Assembly (NCBI RefSeq): GCF_004011695.2
Contig: NC_082417.1
Span: 186,001-250,000, forward strand
DNA from: Ascochyta rabiei
Lineage: Eukaryota > Ascomycota > Dothideomycetes > Pleosporales > Didymellaceae
Direction of reading: 5' to 3'
Length of the DNA: 64,000 bases
Below the pieces are notes generated by a model, which saw only the letters and a program-made list of their open reading frames with translations, was not told where the DNA came from and did no database searches. Positions 44,960 through 55,949 of the stretch are shown piece by piece (within the stretch, counting starts at the first letter, position 1; each line of letters begins with the position of its first letter). The translations under genes and the position numbers were made by a program.

Positions 44960-47900
44960 ACCTAAAACTTAAAAATGTTAGATTCTCTTAAAATTAAAAA
45001 GCTCTCTAGCTAAGCTAATTACGAATTCTAGAGCAACTAAATAATAGCTATCCTTACTACTAAGGATCTCTATAATACTATCTATAATAATAATAATAAG
45101 CTTATTATTATCCTAACTACTATAGACAGAAATGTAGAAGTATATATTATGATTAGTTATAAAAAAGGCCCTAGTATATAAATTTAAAAGTGTACTACTA
45201 CTATAAATTACTAGATTATACTAGTAAATCTATACTCTCTAAAAGGTTTAATAACTAAATTTCTTCTATTAAAAGAATTCTTTAAATCCTATCTTAAGAA
45301 CTTTAATTTAATAGAAATTTTTCTAAGTATAATTTAATATCTTAATAATAATTTAAGCTTAAAAGGAATTTAATTACTTTAGTATGTAGTACTTACTTAT
45401 ATACTAAACAATCTAACTCTAAATTATAAGAGATTTGTTACTAGTATTACTTAATCCTTTTATCAGAATTAAGCTAAAATAATTATAAAAACACTATTTT
45501 CTAATTTAATTAATAAATCTTATTTCTAAACAAGTACTAAAGATGTACTATATTTAGTAAAACACAAACTATATAAAAAGAACAAGGTTATAAAGTAATA
45601 CTATTATAATAAGTATAAAGTAAATACGCATTAAACTAGTAGTTGCTAGTTTCTTAATTTAGATAAGAAACCTAATTAGTTTAAAACTAGACATACCTAT
45701 AATTCTATTTAACAATTACCTAATCTAACTAAAAAAAATCTAGTAGAAAAAAGGGATAAAAAAGAACAAGATTAAGCTCTCTTATCTCTAGATTAAATAG
45801 ATCTAGATTTACTAGGGAATTTAGATAATAAGGTATATTATAAAAATAACCTATAGTTTAGTTTAACTAAAGCTAACTTAATACTAGATCTAGAAAATAC
45901 TTAGCATTTAATATATAATAGGTTACTGTTCTTAGAAGGTAGTTTAGTAGATAAAGTAACTAAATTAGGCTAGGGTAATAATACTACTATTAATGCTGTA
46001 GCTATTAGAAAGATATACTTTATAGTAAATAATATAGAAATTATACTAAATAATTACCTCTTTATACTAAGCTTCTCTATAAACCTTTTATTTATTTAAA
46101 AGTTAATAGAAATAGATATTAAAGTAAACTTTATAAAGAAAGAAGCTATCTTAATAAGAGATAACTAAGTTATTAAAGCTAAATATACTAATAACATGTA
46201 TATACTAGACCTTATAAATAAGATTATTATTAAAGTTAGCTCTATAGATAATTTAGACTATAAGAACTATATACTTTACTTAGATCCTAATATATCTACT
46301 ATAGAAAAGATAGAACTATATTATAATAGATTTAGATATAAAAGTATAGATACTATAAGTAAACTACTTAATATTAAAATATTATAAAATTATAGTTTTA
46401 ACTATGTAGCCTGTATATAGGCAAAACAAACTAATAATAAATTAGAATTTATAAGAGATAAACCTACTTTTTATTTATAAAAATAGTAATAGATATTTAT
46501 AGACCTATAACTCCTAGTTAAAAAGTAGAATATAGATATATTAGCTTTTTCCTAGATAGTACTACTAGAGAACTAAACTTTAAGCTCTTAAAATAAAAAT
46601 TAGAGGCCCTAGAATTATTTAAAGAATAAAAACTAAAAGTAGAAAACTAATCTAATCTATCGATTAATATAATAGGATTAGATAATAGTAAAGAATTTAA
46701 TAATTCTCTATTTAAAAGATTTACTATTAAAAATAGTATTTTTTATTAATTTTTAAGTCCCTAAACAGCAGAATAAAAATGTTTAATAGAGAGAATTAAT
46801 TAAAATATTATAGAAATAACTAGAGTATTACTATTTAATACTAATATAGATCTTCTATACTAGGTAGAGGTAGTTAAAACAGCTGTTTATATATATAATA
46901 TAACTCTACACTCCTATTTATCTATATTACTATTTAAAAAGCTCTATAAGAAATAGCCTAATCTAGATAATATAAGGATTTAAGGCTCTATATCATACTA
47001 TAAAGATAATTTAATAGGCCTTATAAAACTAGAGCCTAGAGCTAAGAAAGGAATTCTTATAGGTTTTAACTAATATAATTACTATATCTTAGAAAATTTA
47101 ACTAAGAGGATTATATAAACAAGAGATGCTACAATCCTAGAAGGTAAATTTAATAATAGTATTAAAACCTAAGATACAATTATAATAGACTTTAATAAAG
47201 AACTAAGTAATAACAAAAGAAGCTATTAAGAGTTCTTCTATAAAAATAATAACTAAAGTACTAGAGTAGATAGTCTACCTAGTAACTCTAATAGTACACA
47301 AAACTAAGAATAAACTAATAGTAATATTAACAACTACTATAGTAACTCTAAAGATAAATTAGCATTTCTAACTAGTAATACTAATTTAGAGCTAAGTACC
47401 TACTTTAAAGTAATAAATTTAGAGAATAAAAAGAAATAGCTAGAAGCTTGTAAACTAGAGTATAATTAACTAGAAGAACAAAATACCTAGTTACTAGTAG
47501 AGCGACCTAAAAATAGAACAGTACTTAAGGGACGCTAGGTATTTAAGATTAAAGAAGACTCTAATAATAACATTATTAAATATAAAGTAAGATAGGTTAT
47601 TAAAGGGTTAAGCTAAATGTATTAACTAGACTACCTAGAAACCTTTGTAAATACAATAAGAATAGAGATTATAAGACTTCTACTATTTATAGGAGCATTT
47701 CTAGATCTAGAAATAATATAGCTAAATTTTAAAAACACTTTTCTATATATACCTATAGATATAGATATATATATATAACAGCCTATAGGCTTTCTAGAAG
47801 ATAAAACTAAGGGTAAAAAATTAAATAAAGTAATTTTATAAAATAAAAGAAGTACCTAGAGCTTAGTATATATACCTAAAAGCTATTCTAAGTAAACTAG

Positions 47901-48948
47901 ATTTTAAGCCTATATTTAGAGAATAGGGTATCTTTATAAATAAGAAGATAGATATCTATCTAATAATGTATATAGATAATGTTCTTATAATAGAAAATAA
48001 TATTAAACTTATTAAAGAACTAAAAATAAATCTAGTAAGGCTACTAGAACTAAGTAATCTGGGAGAAGTAAAATATTTTCTAGGGACAGAGATAATAAGA
48101 GATAGAGTAAGAAGATCTATTTACTTAAAATAAACTAAGTATATTAAAGATATACTAGTAAAATATAATAAGCTAGATTTAAATCCTGTTAGTACACTAG
48201 TAGAAGCTAGTGTTAGGTTATAAAAGAATAAAGAATAAGGAACTTTAGAAGATATAAAACTATACTAGTAATATATAGGTAGTTTAATATACTTAACTAC
48301 CTATACTAGACTAGACTTAGTATTTAGTATATATAGCTGCGTAAGACATATATTCAACCCTACTAAAGAATACTTAATAGTAGTTAATAGGATTTTTAAA
48401 TACCTAAATTACATAAGAGAAAATAGATTATTTTTCTAATTATAATTAGCACCCTTATTACTTAGATACACAGATACTAATTAGGGTAGTAGTTTAACTA
48501 CTAGAAAAAGTATAACTAGATATATATTTATGTTTAATAATACCTCTATTAGCTAGTCTAGTAAAGTACAAAAATAAACTACTCTAAATAGCTGTAAAGC
48601 AGAGTGCATAGCTCTAAAAGAACATTTTAAAGAATATACCTATTTAATAAGTATCTATAAATAACTAGATATTAATAAACTTCTAAATCTAAAAGGAGAG
48701 AAATTCTATCTGTTTAGTGATAATTAACCTGCTATTACACTACTAAATAATCTAGAATACTACTCTAAAACTAAGTATATAGATATACAATATCACTTTA
48801 TAAGAGAAAAGATTCTAGAAGGGATAATAGATTTAAACTATATACCTACTAAGGAATAATTAGCAGATATATTTACAAAAGCATTAAATACACCTACCTT
48901 TACTACCTTATTTAATAAGCTAAATATTATAAAATAGTTATATTACTT
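44960..48948 (+). pseudogene. C2 gag-pol, Ty1/Copia type
   Basis: gag runs from about 44960 to 45860. Protease near 45880 reads L-I-L-D-L-E-N-T-Q-H-L-I-Y-N-R, fitting Copia 'xLDSGATxHxxxNR' with Ser and Gly-Ala lost. Pre-integrase is at 46196-46387, integrase to about 47550. RT starts near 47632 with Y-L-E-T-F-V-N, then L-E-I-I, and the catalytic box Y-I-D-N at 47969-47980 followed by L-G-E-V-K-Y-F-L-G-T. RNase H near 48475-48620 has T-R-K-S-I-T and N-S-C-K-A-E-C-I-A-L. Stops are RIP-type. Domain order matches C1. Confidence 0.9.
46196..46387 (+). pseudogene. C2 GAG-pre-integrase segment, still open for 63 codons
   Basis: The same domain as C1 18029-18220, about 85 percent identical by eye, ending I-E-L-Y-Y-N-R-F-R-Y-K and I-D-T-I-S-K-L-L. 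It is part of the polyprotein, not a gene of its own. The His residues of the 'H…LGH' box read Tyr. Confidence 0.88.
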
Positions 48949-48957
48949 AAGAGGGTA
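48949..48957 (+). promoter_or_regulatory. C2 polypurine tract
   Basis: AAGAGGGTA immediately before the right LTR; the same motif occurs in reverse complement at 15462-15470 in C1. Confidence 0.7.
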
Positions 48958-49822
48958 TATTTAATATAAAATAATTTAAAAAGTAAGTAATACAACTACA
49001 AATATAAAAACTAAGAGAATACTTCTTAAATAAAATATAAACAAGGAGATTATAATATAAACTATTTCTAAGTAGATATAGTTAAAGCTATAATAGAAGC
49101 TATAGAAGTCTAGAAATACTTATAAGCCTAGTAATAGGTATAACACACCTAATTAACTAGATTAAAATATTACCTAAGCTCTACTAGTCCTAACTAAGTC
49201 TCTAAAGAGAATAGAAGTTAAGGAATAGGAGAAATACACATATCTTATAATAAAAACGTTATAGTTAGAAGTAAGTTATTATTTATTATACTAGCGCATT
49301 GCAGACTAGATACATTACTAGCTAATATACAATATCTAAGATTAGTAAGCCTATAGTACTAGCAGCGCTAGTGTAATAAATTATTCTAAACTTACTTTTT
49401 AACACCTTGCTTGCAATCGTGCTAAAACGCGTTTTCTAAGGTTTCTTCTCTAATACTAGAATAAACCTAGTAAGACTAAGTATAAATAAAAACTAGAAGA
49501 TTAAAATACTTTAAGTATAAGAGTACTAAAAATAAATCTAAAACACTAAGTGTTTTACTAAGGGGTAATCTAAAACTAGATCTAGCCCTATCCAAAACTA
49601 GATCTAGGCCTAATTAAAAAACTAGATCTAGGCCTATCTAAAACTCGATCTAGGCCTCTCTAAAACCGGATCTAGGTCTACCTAAAACTAGATCTAGGCC
49701 TATCTAAAAACTAGATCTAGGAAAATCCGAAACTATAAAGGATAAATATTACTCTCTCTCTATAGTTATAAAATTAATTTATTTAACTATTACTTCTATA
49801 AATATTACTTCTAATTTTCACA
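48958..49822 (+). repeat. C2 right LTR, 865 bp
   Basis: It starts TATTTAATATAAAATAA (originally TG) and ends CTAATTTTCACA. It contains the AGGCCTAGATCTAG array (49570-49735, about seven units, more than in the left LTR). Confidence 0.9.
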
Positions 49823-50214
49823 ATAAGGATTCTAATAACCTCTTACTAAGATAAGAAGCCCTAAAACCTATAGGTATCCCTATCTTCAGCGTAGAAGAAA
49901 AGAAATTTAAGAAAATTTTAGCTACTAAAAATATTTACTAAAAGCTTAATTACTGTATATACTAGGTTAGCTATTATCTAGACCTAACCTAGTATTCTAG
50001 AGAGAACTTTATAAAAGCTTTATAAGTTAAGGTTATACTATAACAAGTATTCTAACTAACCTTAGCCTCTAAAGGTATTATACGAGTAGATAGGGCCTAG
50101 AATAAAGGCTAAGAGATTTAGTAGGTATAAAGACATCTTAATATAGAAAAAGAATAAAGAAAATATACTTACTTTTAAACGCCTCTAATTATATAATATA
50201 ATAAAAGATTATAA

Positions 50215-50700
50215 AGAAAAACTTTCTTACTATATATTTAGGAAAATTCCTTTATAGGTCCTCTATAGTACCTATAACAGAGTTACTATTAGCTAAAATA
50301 TCTAGCTTATTAGCACTACCCTTCTTCTTAGGTAATAGAGTAGGTGCTAGCTTTACTAACATCTCTTTAACTATAGTACCTTAACTAACTATGTCCTATT
50401 ATAGCCTAATTACCTTTCTATTTAATACCTCTACATTCTCTACTAACTACGCTATCCTCCTCCTCTCTAACACCTCTTTCTTAATTAGATAACATAGTAC
50501 TAGTATAGCATTACGTTAGTAGTAGTAATCTCTTTAAGCTAGGTAGTTACTACCTATACTACACTTGCTAGAACCTTTACTAACTCTATAATAATACTCT
50601 CTACTAACTCTATATACTCTTTATACTCCCTCTCTTCTCTTACCTCTTACTTCTATATAAAAAGATTACCTAAAAAGGCTATATACTCTAGACTAGTGTA
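50215..50700 (-). pseudogene. F2 antisense ORF, homologue of the F1 antisense ORF
   Basis: The minus strand reads E-Y-I-A-F-L-G-N-L-F-I, E-V-R-E-E-R-E-Y, I-I-I-E-L-V-K-V-L-A-S-V-V, L-K-E-I-T-T-T-N-V-M-L and, after a one-base deletion near 50480, a C-terminus L-A-P-T-L-L-P-K-K-K-G-S-A-N-K-L-D. Substitutions against F1 are largely conservative (Ile/Val, Lys/Arg, Asp/Glu) rather than random. A block of about 10-15 residues present in F1 is absent here. Unknown function. Confidence 0.62.
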
Positions 50701-51327
50701 GACTAGAACCTAGAAACTATAAATATTAGGTAAGGATAAGAGTAGGGGAATGTTATAGAGTTATAAAGTAATACTTCTTAATTTTAAGTGTGTAGTATGT
50801 ATACATAGATAATAACGTCTTAAAAAAGCTATAATTAACCTCTCTTTCTCTTATAAAGGCGTAAACTAAGTAAATATATATAACCCTATAGGCCTCTATA
50901 AGAGCTTTTAGCAGTACTAGTATTAGTAACTAAGTAATATTTTTATAATTATTAGTAGGAATTTAGGGTAGCGTAGTAGGAGTGCTTATAGTAAGAAAAA
51001 GTGTTTATTAAAGTTAAAAAAGGTATAGGAATTATCTGTTAATATACACACGTAACGCCCCTAAATAATAATAGTAATTATAAATAGGCAGCGTACTAGA
51101 TAATAAAGGAAAGAGCTTATTATAACCTTAAAATTAGGCAACAATATTGTAAGTAAATAATAGTAGTCTTTACCTTAAATAATAATAATAATATAAAATT
51201 AGAATAATATAATAGTAAACTACTAACACTCTAAACTAACGCTAGATAGGTATAATCTTACTAATATACATTAATATAGTTACTTTATAAATATCTAGAA
51301 TAATCTACCTATATAGAAGGGGGGTAG

Positions 51328-51626
51328 TATAATATACTAATCTTTCTAAAGCCTTCTATCTAATTCCTATTTAATTTATCTCTAACTTAGTGCTGTTATA
51401 TCTATATCTACTTTACACCTAGGCTAAGTATACTATCTATTTTAAATATTTATAAGGTATTAAAGGTATAAGTTTAATAGGTATAGATAGCTAGTTTATA
51501 AGTATTCTTTTCTATAGGACCTATATAAATAGAACAGTTCTCTATATAAACTATTCTAGTGCTTCTATACGACTTATAGCAGATACCTACGCCTATTAGA
51601 AACTTCTATTATTCTATATTGTTATA
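51328..51626 (+). repeat. F2 3' LTR, about 299 bp
   Basis: It starts TATAATATACTAAT and ends TTGTTATA, matching 20767-21050 and the truncated 40865-41030. Confidence 0.85.
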
Positions 51627-51716
51627 ATACCTATATAGTATTACTAAAGATCTGTTTAATTACTACTATAACTATTTAGTATATAGAAGATTAACTACTT
51701 TCTAAGATAAACTATA
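51627..51716. other. Short flank between F2 and E2
   Basis: Ninety bases of AT-rich sequence. Its continuation is at 62709 beyond E2. No feature is recognised. Confidence 0.4.
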
Positions 51717-51779
51717 TAACGTACTCTATAGGTAAGTAGATTAAAAAGGTAAGTAAATTACTCTACTAAGACTATATTA

Positions 51780-52446
51780 AACCTCTACGCTATTATAGCT
51801 TATATTAGCCTACTTTAGCCTTATATATAGTAGTACAGTATATAATATTATTTAGAAATATCTTCTATAGCCTTTATATATATACGTAAGTTATGTCTAA
51901 TATTATACACTTTATACAGTGTCTTTAGTTTACTTCCTCTTCTTTAGCACGCACTTACTTCTTTACCTTCTTACTATTTCTACACGCTCTAAACTTAGTT
52001 AGAGTAGTTAATTAAAGGCCTTTCTTAGCTGTTAGGACCCCCTTCTCCTATAACTGCTTTCTTTTATTTAATCTACGTTATATAGCAGCCTTATTTACTA
52101 TTTAAAGCCTAGTAATCTTCTTTATAGCTAACACTAGCTTATACGTAATAATAGCTACACCTTAAGTAAGCTTTTTAAAGGCCTTAACTATTAAAGTTAG
52201 TAAGCTACCTATATGCCTTTAAGTCCTCTCTTAAACTAGCGTTAATTACAACCCTAATTATAGGGTATTACTTAGGGTTTAAGACTACTAGAAAGTATCC
52301 TCTATAGAAGGTAGCAGTAGGGTATATAGGTAGATATTAAGACCTATTATAACCTATTCTAGGTTAAAGGGGACTAATCTAGCGCCTTAAAAGCCTTTAT
52401 AGATATTACTAGAAGTAAACATCTTCTTATAGGCGCCTATAAAGTA
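51780..52446 (-). pseudogene. E2 transposase, C-terminal part
   Basis: Corresponds to E1 42301-42965. The basic C-terminal region and the helical segment align, with many more stops and Arg/Lys codon changes than in E1. It is separated from the N-terminal part by B2. Confidence 0.82.
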
Positions 52447-52448
52447 TA

Positions 52449-52555
52449 ATATGTTTTACAACTAAGTAGTTACTACTACTAAGTAGTTACTACTACTAAG
52501 TTGTTACTACTACTAAGTAGTTACTACTACTAAGTAGTTACCTCTTACTAAAATC
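52449..52555. repeat. Expanded 18 bp array in the left TIR of B2
   Basis: About five units of AAGTAGTTACTACTACT, period 18, one with a TTGTT variant. B1 and the other end of B2 have two units. This makes the two TIRs of B2 unequal. Confidence 0.8.
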
Positions 52556-53327
52556 GTAACTATTATAGGCTATTACTACTATACTACAACACTGTACTAC
52601 TAATTACTCTAGCCTAATATACTATTTAGAAGCGTTACTATTATCTATATCTATAATTTCTACTATATAGGTATACGTGTTGTAGCTAGTCTTACTATAA
52701 TGCCTATAGTGCCTCTTCTTATATACCCTCTTTATAAGCTATTTAGCTGCCTCCCTACTACTATAGTCCTTCTTAGCTATTAAATCCTATACGTTACCTA
52801 CTGTAAGACTCTTCTCTATTTAAATATAGTTTCTTTTACAACTATACTACTCTATTAGAGTAGCTATTACCTTATAAATACTAGCTAGTTTCTGCGCCTA
52901 TAATACTAAATTATAACCTATAATAGCTATACCTTTTATAAGCAAATTAACAGCCTATAGAAGAGAAGAGACTAGTAATTCTTTATACCTCTGTATACGC
53001 TTATAAACTAGTATTAATTACACCTCTATCTTCTTTAGGTTAGCTAGCGTTTTTAACTCCTATTAGGTAGCCTCTAGTAGTAGAGGTGTTAGCGTGCAAA
53101 GCACTATATTAAGCTTTAATAGCACTTACTCTAGGTTATAGGGTACTAAACTAGAGCCTCTAAAGCTTACTAGGATATTTTCCTTTATAATTGCCTTATT
53201 AAAAGTAATATAAAAGGCTAGTAAGAACGTCTCCTTCTTTACTTACGTAACAGTGTACCTTACTTAGCTATTAATCTTAGTAGAGTACGCCTGCTTTAAA
53301 GATGTAAAACAGCCTATATTAAGCAGC
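52556..53327 (-). pseudogene. B2 transposase, C-terminal part
   Basis: The reverse complement aligns with B1 38000-38750 and contains the C-terminal region after the DDE core. It is cut at 53327 by A2 and continues at 60555. Confidence 0.82.
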
Positions 53328-53482
53328 TATTATAGACTAGCCTTAGAGTAGGATATAATAAGGGTTAATATAGTATTATATCTCTTAAGGAGGTAATATA
53401 TTACGTATTCTTCTAATATATCTATAGGGCACGTAACTACCCTATCTTACTTAAGGCTTAGATAAGGTCTAAGCCTATAACA
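53328..53482 (-). repeat. A2 left (3') LTR, 155 bp
   Basis: It starts TATTATAGACTAG (TG changed to TA) and ends CCTATAACA. It aligns with the other A-family LTRs over its full length. Confidence 0.92.
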
Positions 53483-55440
53483 TACCTTCCTTCCCTATCT
53501 CTCCTTAGCTAAATGTATTTTATAGGGTCTTTTCTGTGTTTTTTATAGATTAGAGGGACGCTAGTAGTAGGTAAACCCTAGAGCTAGTTATAGTTGCGTA
53601 AGGGCCTACCTCTTAGTAAGTTAGCTGCTAGTCTAGTCTTTAGTTTACCTAGGGTGGTCCCTATACGTACCTAGGTTGTTTTTATTTTATCTAGTACACC
53701 TACCTAAGTTAGCTACTATACTACTCTATACTTCTACCTAATCTACCTATCTTACGCCTATTCTATTTTTTTTTATATTATATCTACGCTTAACCTACTA
53801 TGTCTATTATTACTTCTAGTTATAGCTACTAGGCTACTAGCTAAGGAGCTAGTAGTCCCTCTAGAGGGGGTAGTTGTAGTCTGCTATAGTCCCTCCCCTT
53901 TACCTATAATATTCCTCTAGTATTTTTTTTTCTATAGCTTCTAATTTAGTTATAGGGCCTAATAGTGTATATAGAAAGCTTACTACTATTATATAGGTAA
54001 CTATAAGGTTAAGAGCAATTTAGATAATAAGGACCTAGTCTCTATCTCTACTAGTGCTGTTCTATACTGCCTATACTACCTTCTTACTATTCTTACTAGT
54101 TAGCCTTATACGTGTTCTACTTCTATTATAGGCCTACCTACCTACTAACCTTCTATAGCTAACTATATTCCTAGCGCTAGTAAGATATACTATACCTATG
54201 CTAAGTATAAGCACACTTATATATATAATAATAACCTCTTTACTATAAATACTAAGCTCTACTATACCTAGCGTAACTTTAAGTAGTATATCTAAGTATA
54301 TATCTCTATCCTAGCTCTATATTCCTAACTAACAGTAGTTAAGGTGTTAGTAAGCACTAGTAACGCCTATATTAAGACGCCTAGCACCTAGAGTATAGGC
54401 GCTAATAAGGCTAACTAAGGGTGTTAGCCTATCTTCTACTATAAGTTATCCTCTTAGTACCTCTATAGGTCTTTCTTTCTAATATAATAGTCTTATTAGG
54501 TACCTACTATAAGTATTAGTAGGTATATAAGGCTACTCTTAACTTAGCTCTAGCTAACCCTACGCTAGTAAAGTAGCTAACTACCTCTTATACTGCCTAT
54601 GCCCCTACTAAGCCTAGTACCTAGGTTACCCTACCTACTACGCTATTATCTAGGTATTATAGTAGTAACTAGCTTAATATATACCTCTAGTAGTTTATAG
54701 CTACTATAGAGTTCGCCTTCTAGTCCTAAACTAAGTGTATAAACTAGATAGAGGTAGTCTAGGCCTATACTACTATAAGTTTTTCTACCTATATTAGATG
54801 TGTAGCTAATATAATCTAAAGAATACTATTAACTAAGTTAAGTACCTACTTACTACGCTTTACCGCTGCCTAGAGTACGCTCTACTATCCTACTTATTCT
54901 ACTACTACTACTTTAACTCCTCTAATAAGTACTGCTTATCTGTCTATTAGCTCCGCTTACCTCCCTACTATTACTACTCTTCTTCTTCTATTAAGTTACC
55001 TATACCCCTATACTATTACTATACTTCCTCTCTTATAGAGTTACCTATACCTCTATACTATTACTATTCTTCTTCCTCTATAGAGCTACGCTTATTTACC
55101 TACTATTACTACTTACTATCTATTATAGAGCTGTATACGCCCTACTATAACTTTAAGAAGATATTATAGCTAATATATAGCAGCACTATTAAGGTAGATA
55201 AGGTAGATAATAGTAATAACTATAAGGTTAACTACTACTGCTATATTATGCAGAACTAGGCCTAGAACATAGCTACTACTACCTATTACTCCCTATCTAT
55301 TAATAACTCTATCTTTTTTAAGTATTAAGGCTTACTACTGTTTATCTAGTAGTATAGAGCTTAAGGTAGCGTTATACTAACGCTGTAAGGTCTCTAAGCT
55401 CTTCTACGCTAGGCTGCGTGCCCTATATAGTATCTCCTAA
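53483..55440 (+). other. A2 region between pol and 3' LTR (antisense coding-like)
   Basis: Aligned with A1 441-1190 plus 7902-9170. The plus strand again gives Y-T-Y-A-K-Y-K-H-T-Y-I-Y-N-N-N near 54190-54235 (Cys codons now Tyr), the Thr/Ser/Pro-rich stretch at about 54560-55140, and N-F-K-K-I-L and S-L-S-I-N-N-S-I-F-F-K near 55150-55325. Small indels relative to A1 shift some frames. Function unknown; confidence that it is a gene is moderate at best. Confidence 0.4.
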
Positions 55441-55949
55441 TAGAACTCTATAAGAGTTATTATAAATAATAAAAGTTTCTCTTTTTCTATATCTATTCTT
55501 AACGTACTGTGTGTATTACTATAAAGACCTTCTATACTATTATATTCTATAACGCCTCTAGTAGTTTCTATATTAGCTTTATATATCCTTTCTATTTAAC
55601 TAGAGCCTATAACTTATTCTACCTATAGGCCCTCTTTTCTTTTAGAATAGACTCTACCTCCTATTTAGCTAGGGTTAGGTTGTTCTCCTCTAGAATAACT
55701 AGTAGGCCTAGTCTACTTTCCTATAGGTGCTGTATTAGTAACAGGTTAGAAGCTGTGTATTCTAGTAGGTCTATATACACTATCTTATAGAGGTTACCTA
55801 GTAAATCTAGAGTAATAGTTAGAGAGGTAGGAACTGTAACTACTGTATACTAGGCTTATAACTAGTTATGCTTCTAGCTTAGCCTATTAGTTTTTATATT
55901 ATAGAGAGAAAACTACACTTTATCTTCTATATAGTACTACTCTATAGGC

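Larger units (their letters stand above)
42155..49822 (+). mobile_element. C2: Ty1/Copia retrotransposon, second copy, carrying E1
   Basis: C2 is a full-length plus-strand relative of C1. The left LTR is 42155-44860 (841 bp once E1 and its duplicated TA are removed) and the right LTR is 48958-49822 (865 bp). Flanking 5-mers are TTACT on the left and ATAAG on the right, so there is no target duplication. The sequences on the two sides belong to different elements (G and F2), which points to recombination between Copia copies or a deletion. The internal region encodes gag, protease, integrase, RT and RNase H, all RIP-broken. Confidence 0.92.
49823..51626 (+). mobile_element. F2: 3' part of a second F-type Gypsy element
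   Basis: It aligns with F1 from about 39330 onward: the end of the pol chromodomain region (49823-50200), the antisense ORF (50215-50700), the intervening sequence, the PPT and the full LTR (51328-51626). The 5' part is missing because the C2 right LTR abuts it at 49822. The missing part is not on the far side of C2, where G is found instead. Confidence 0.88.
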
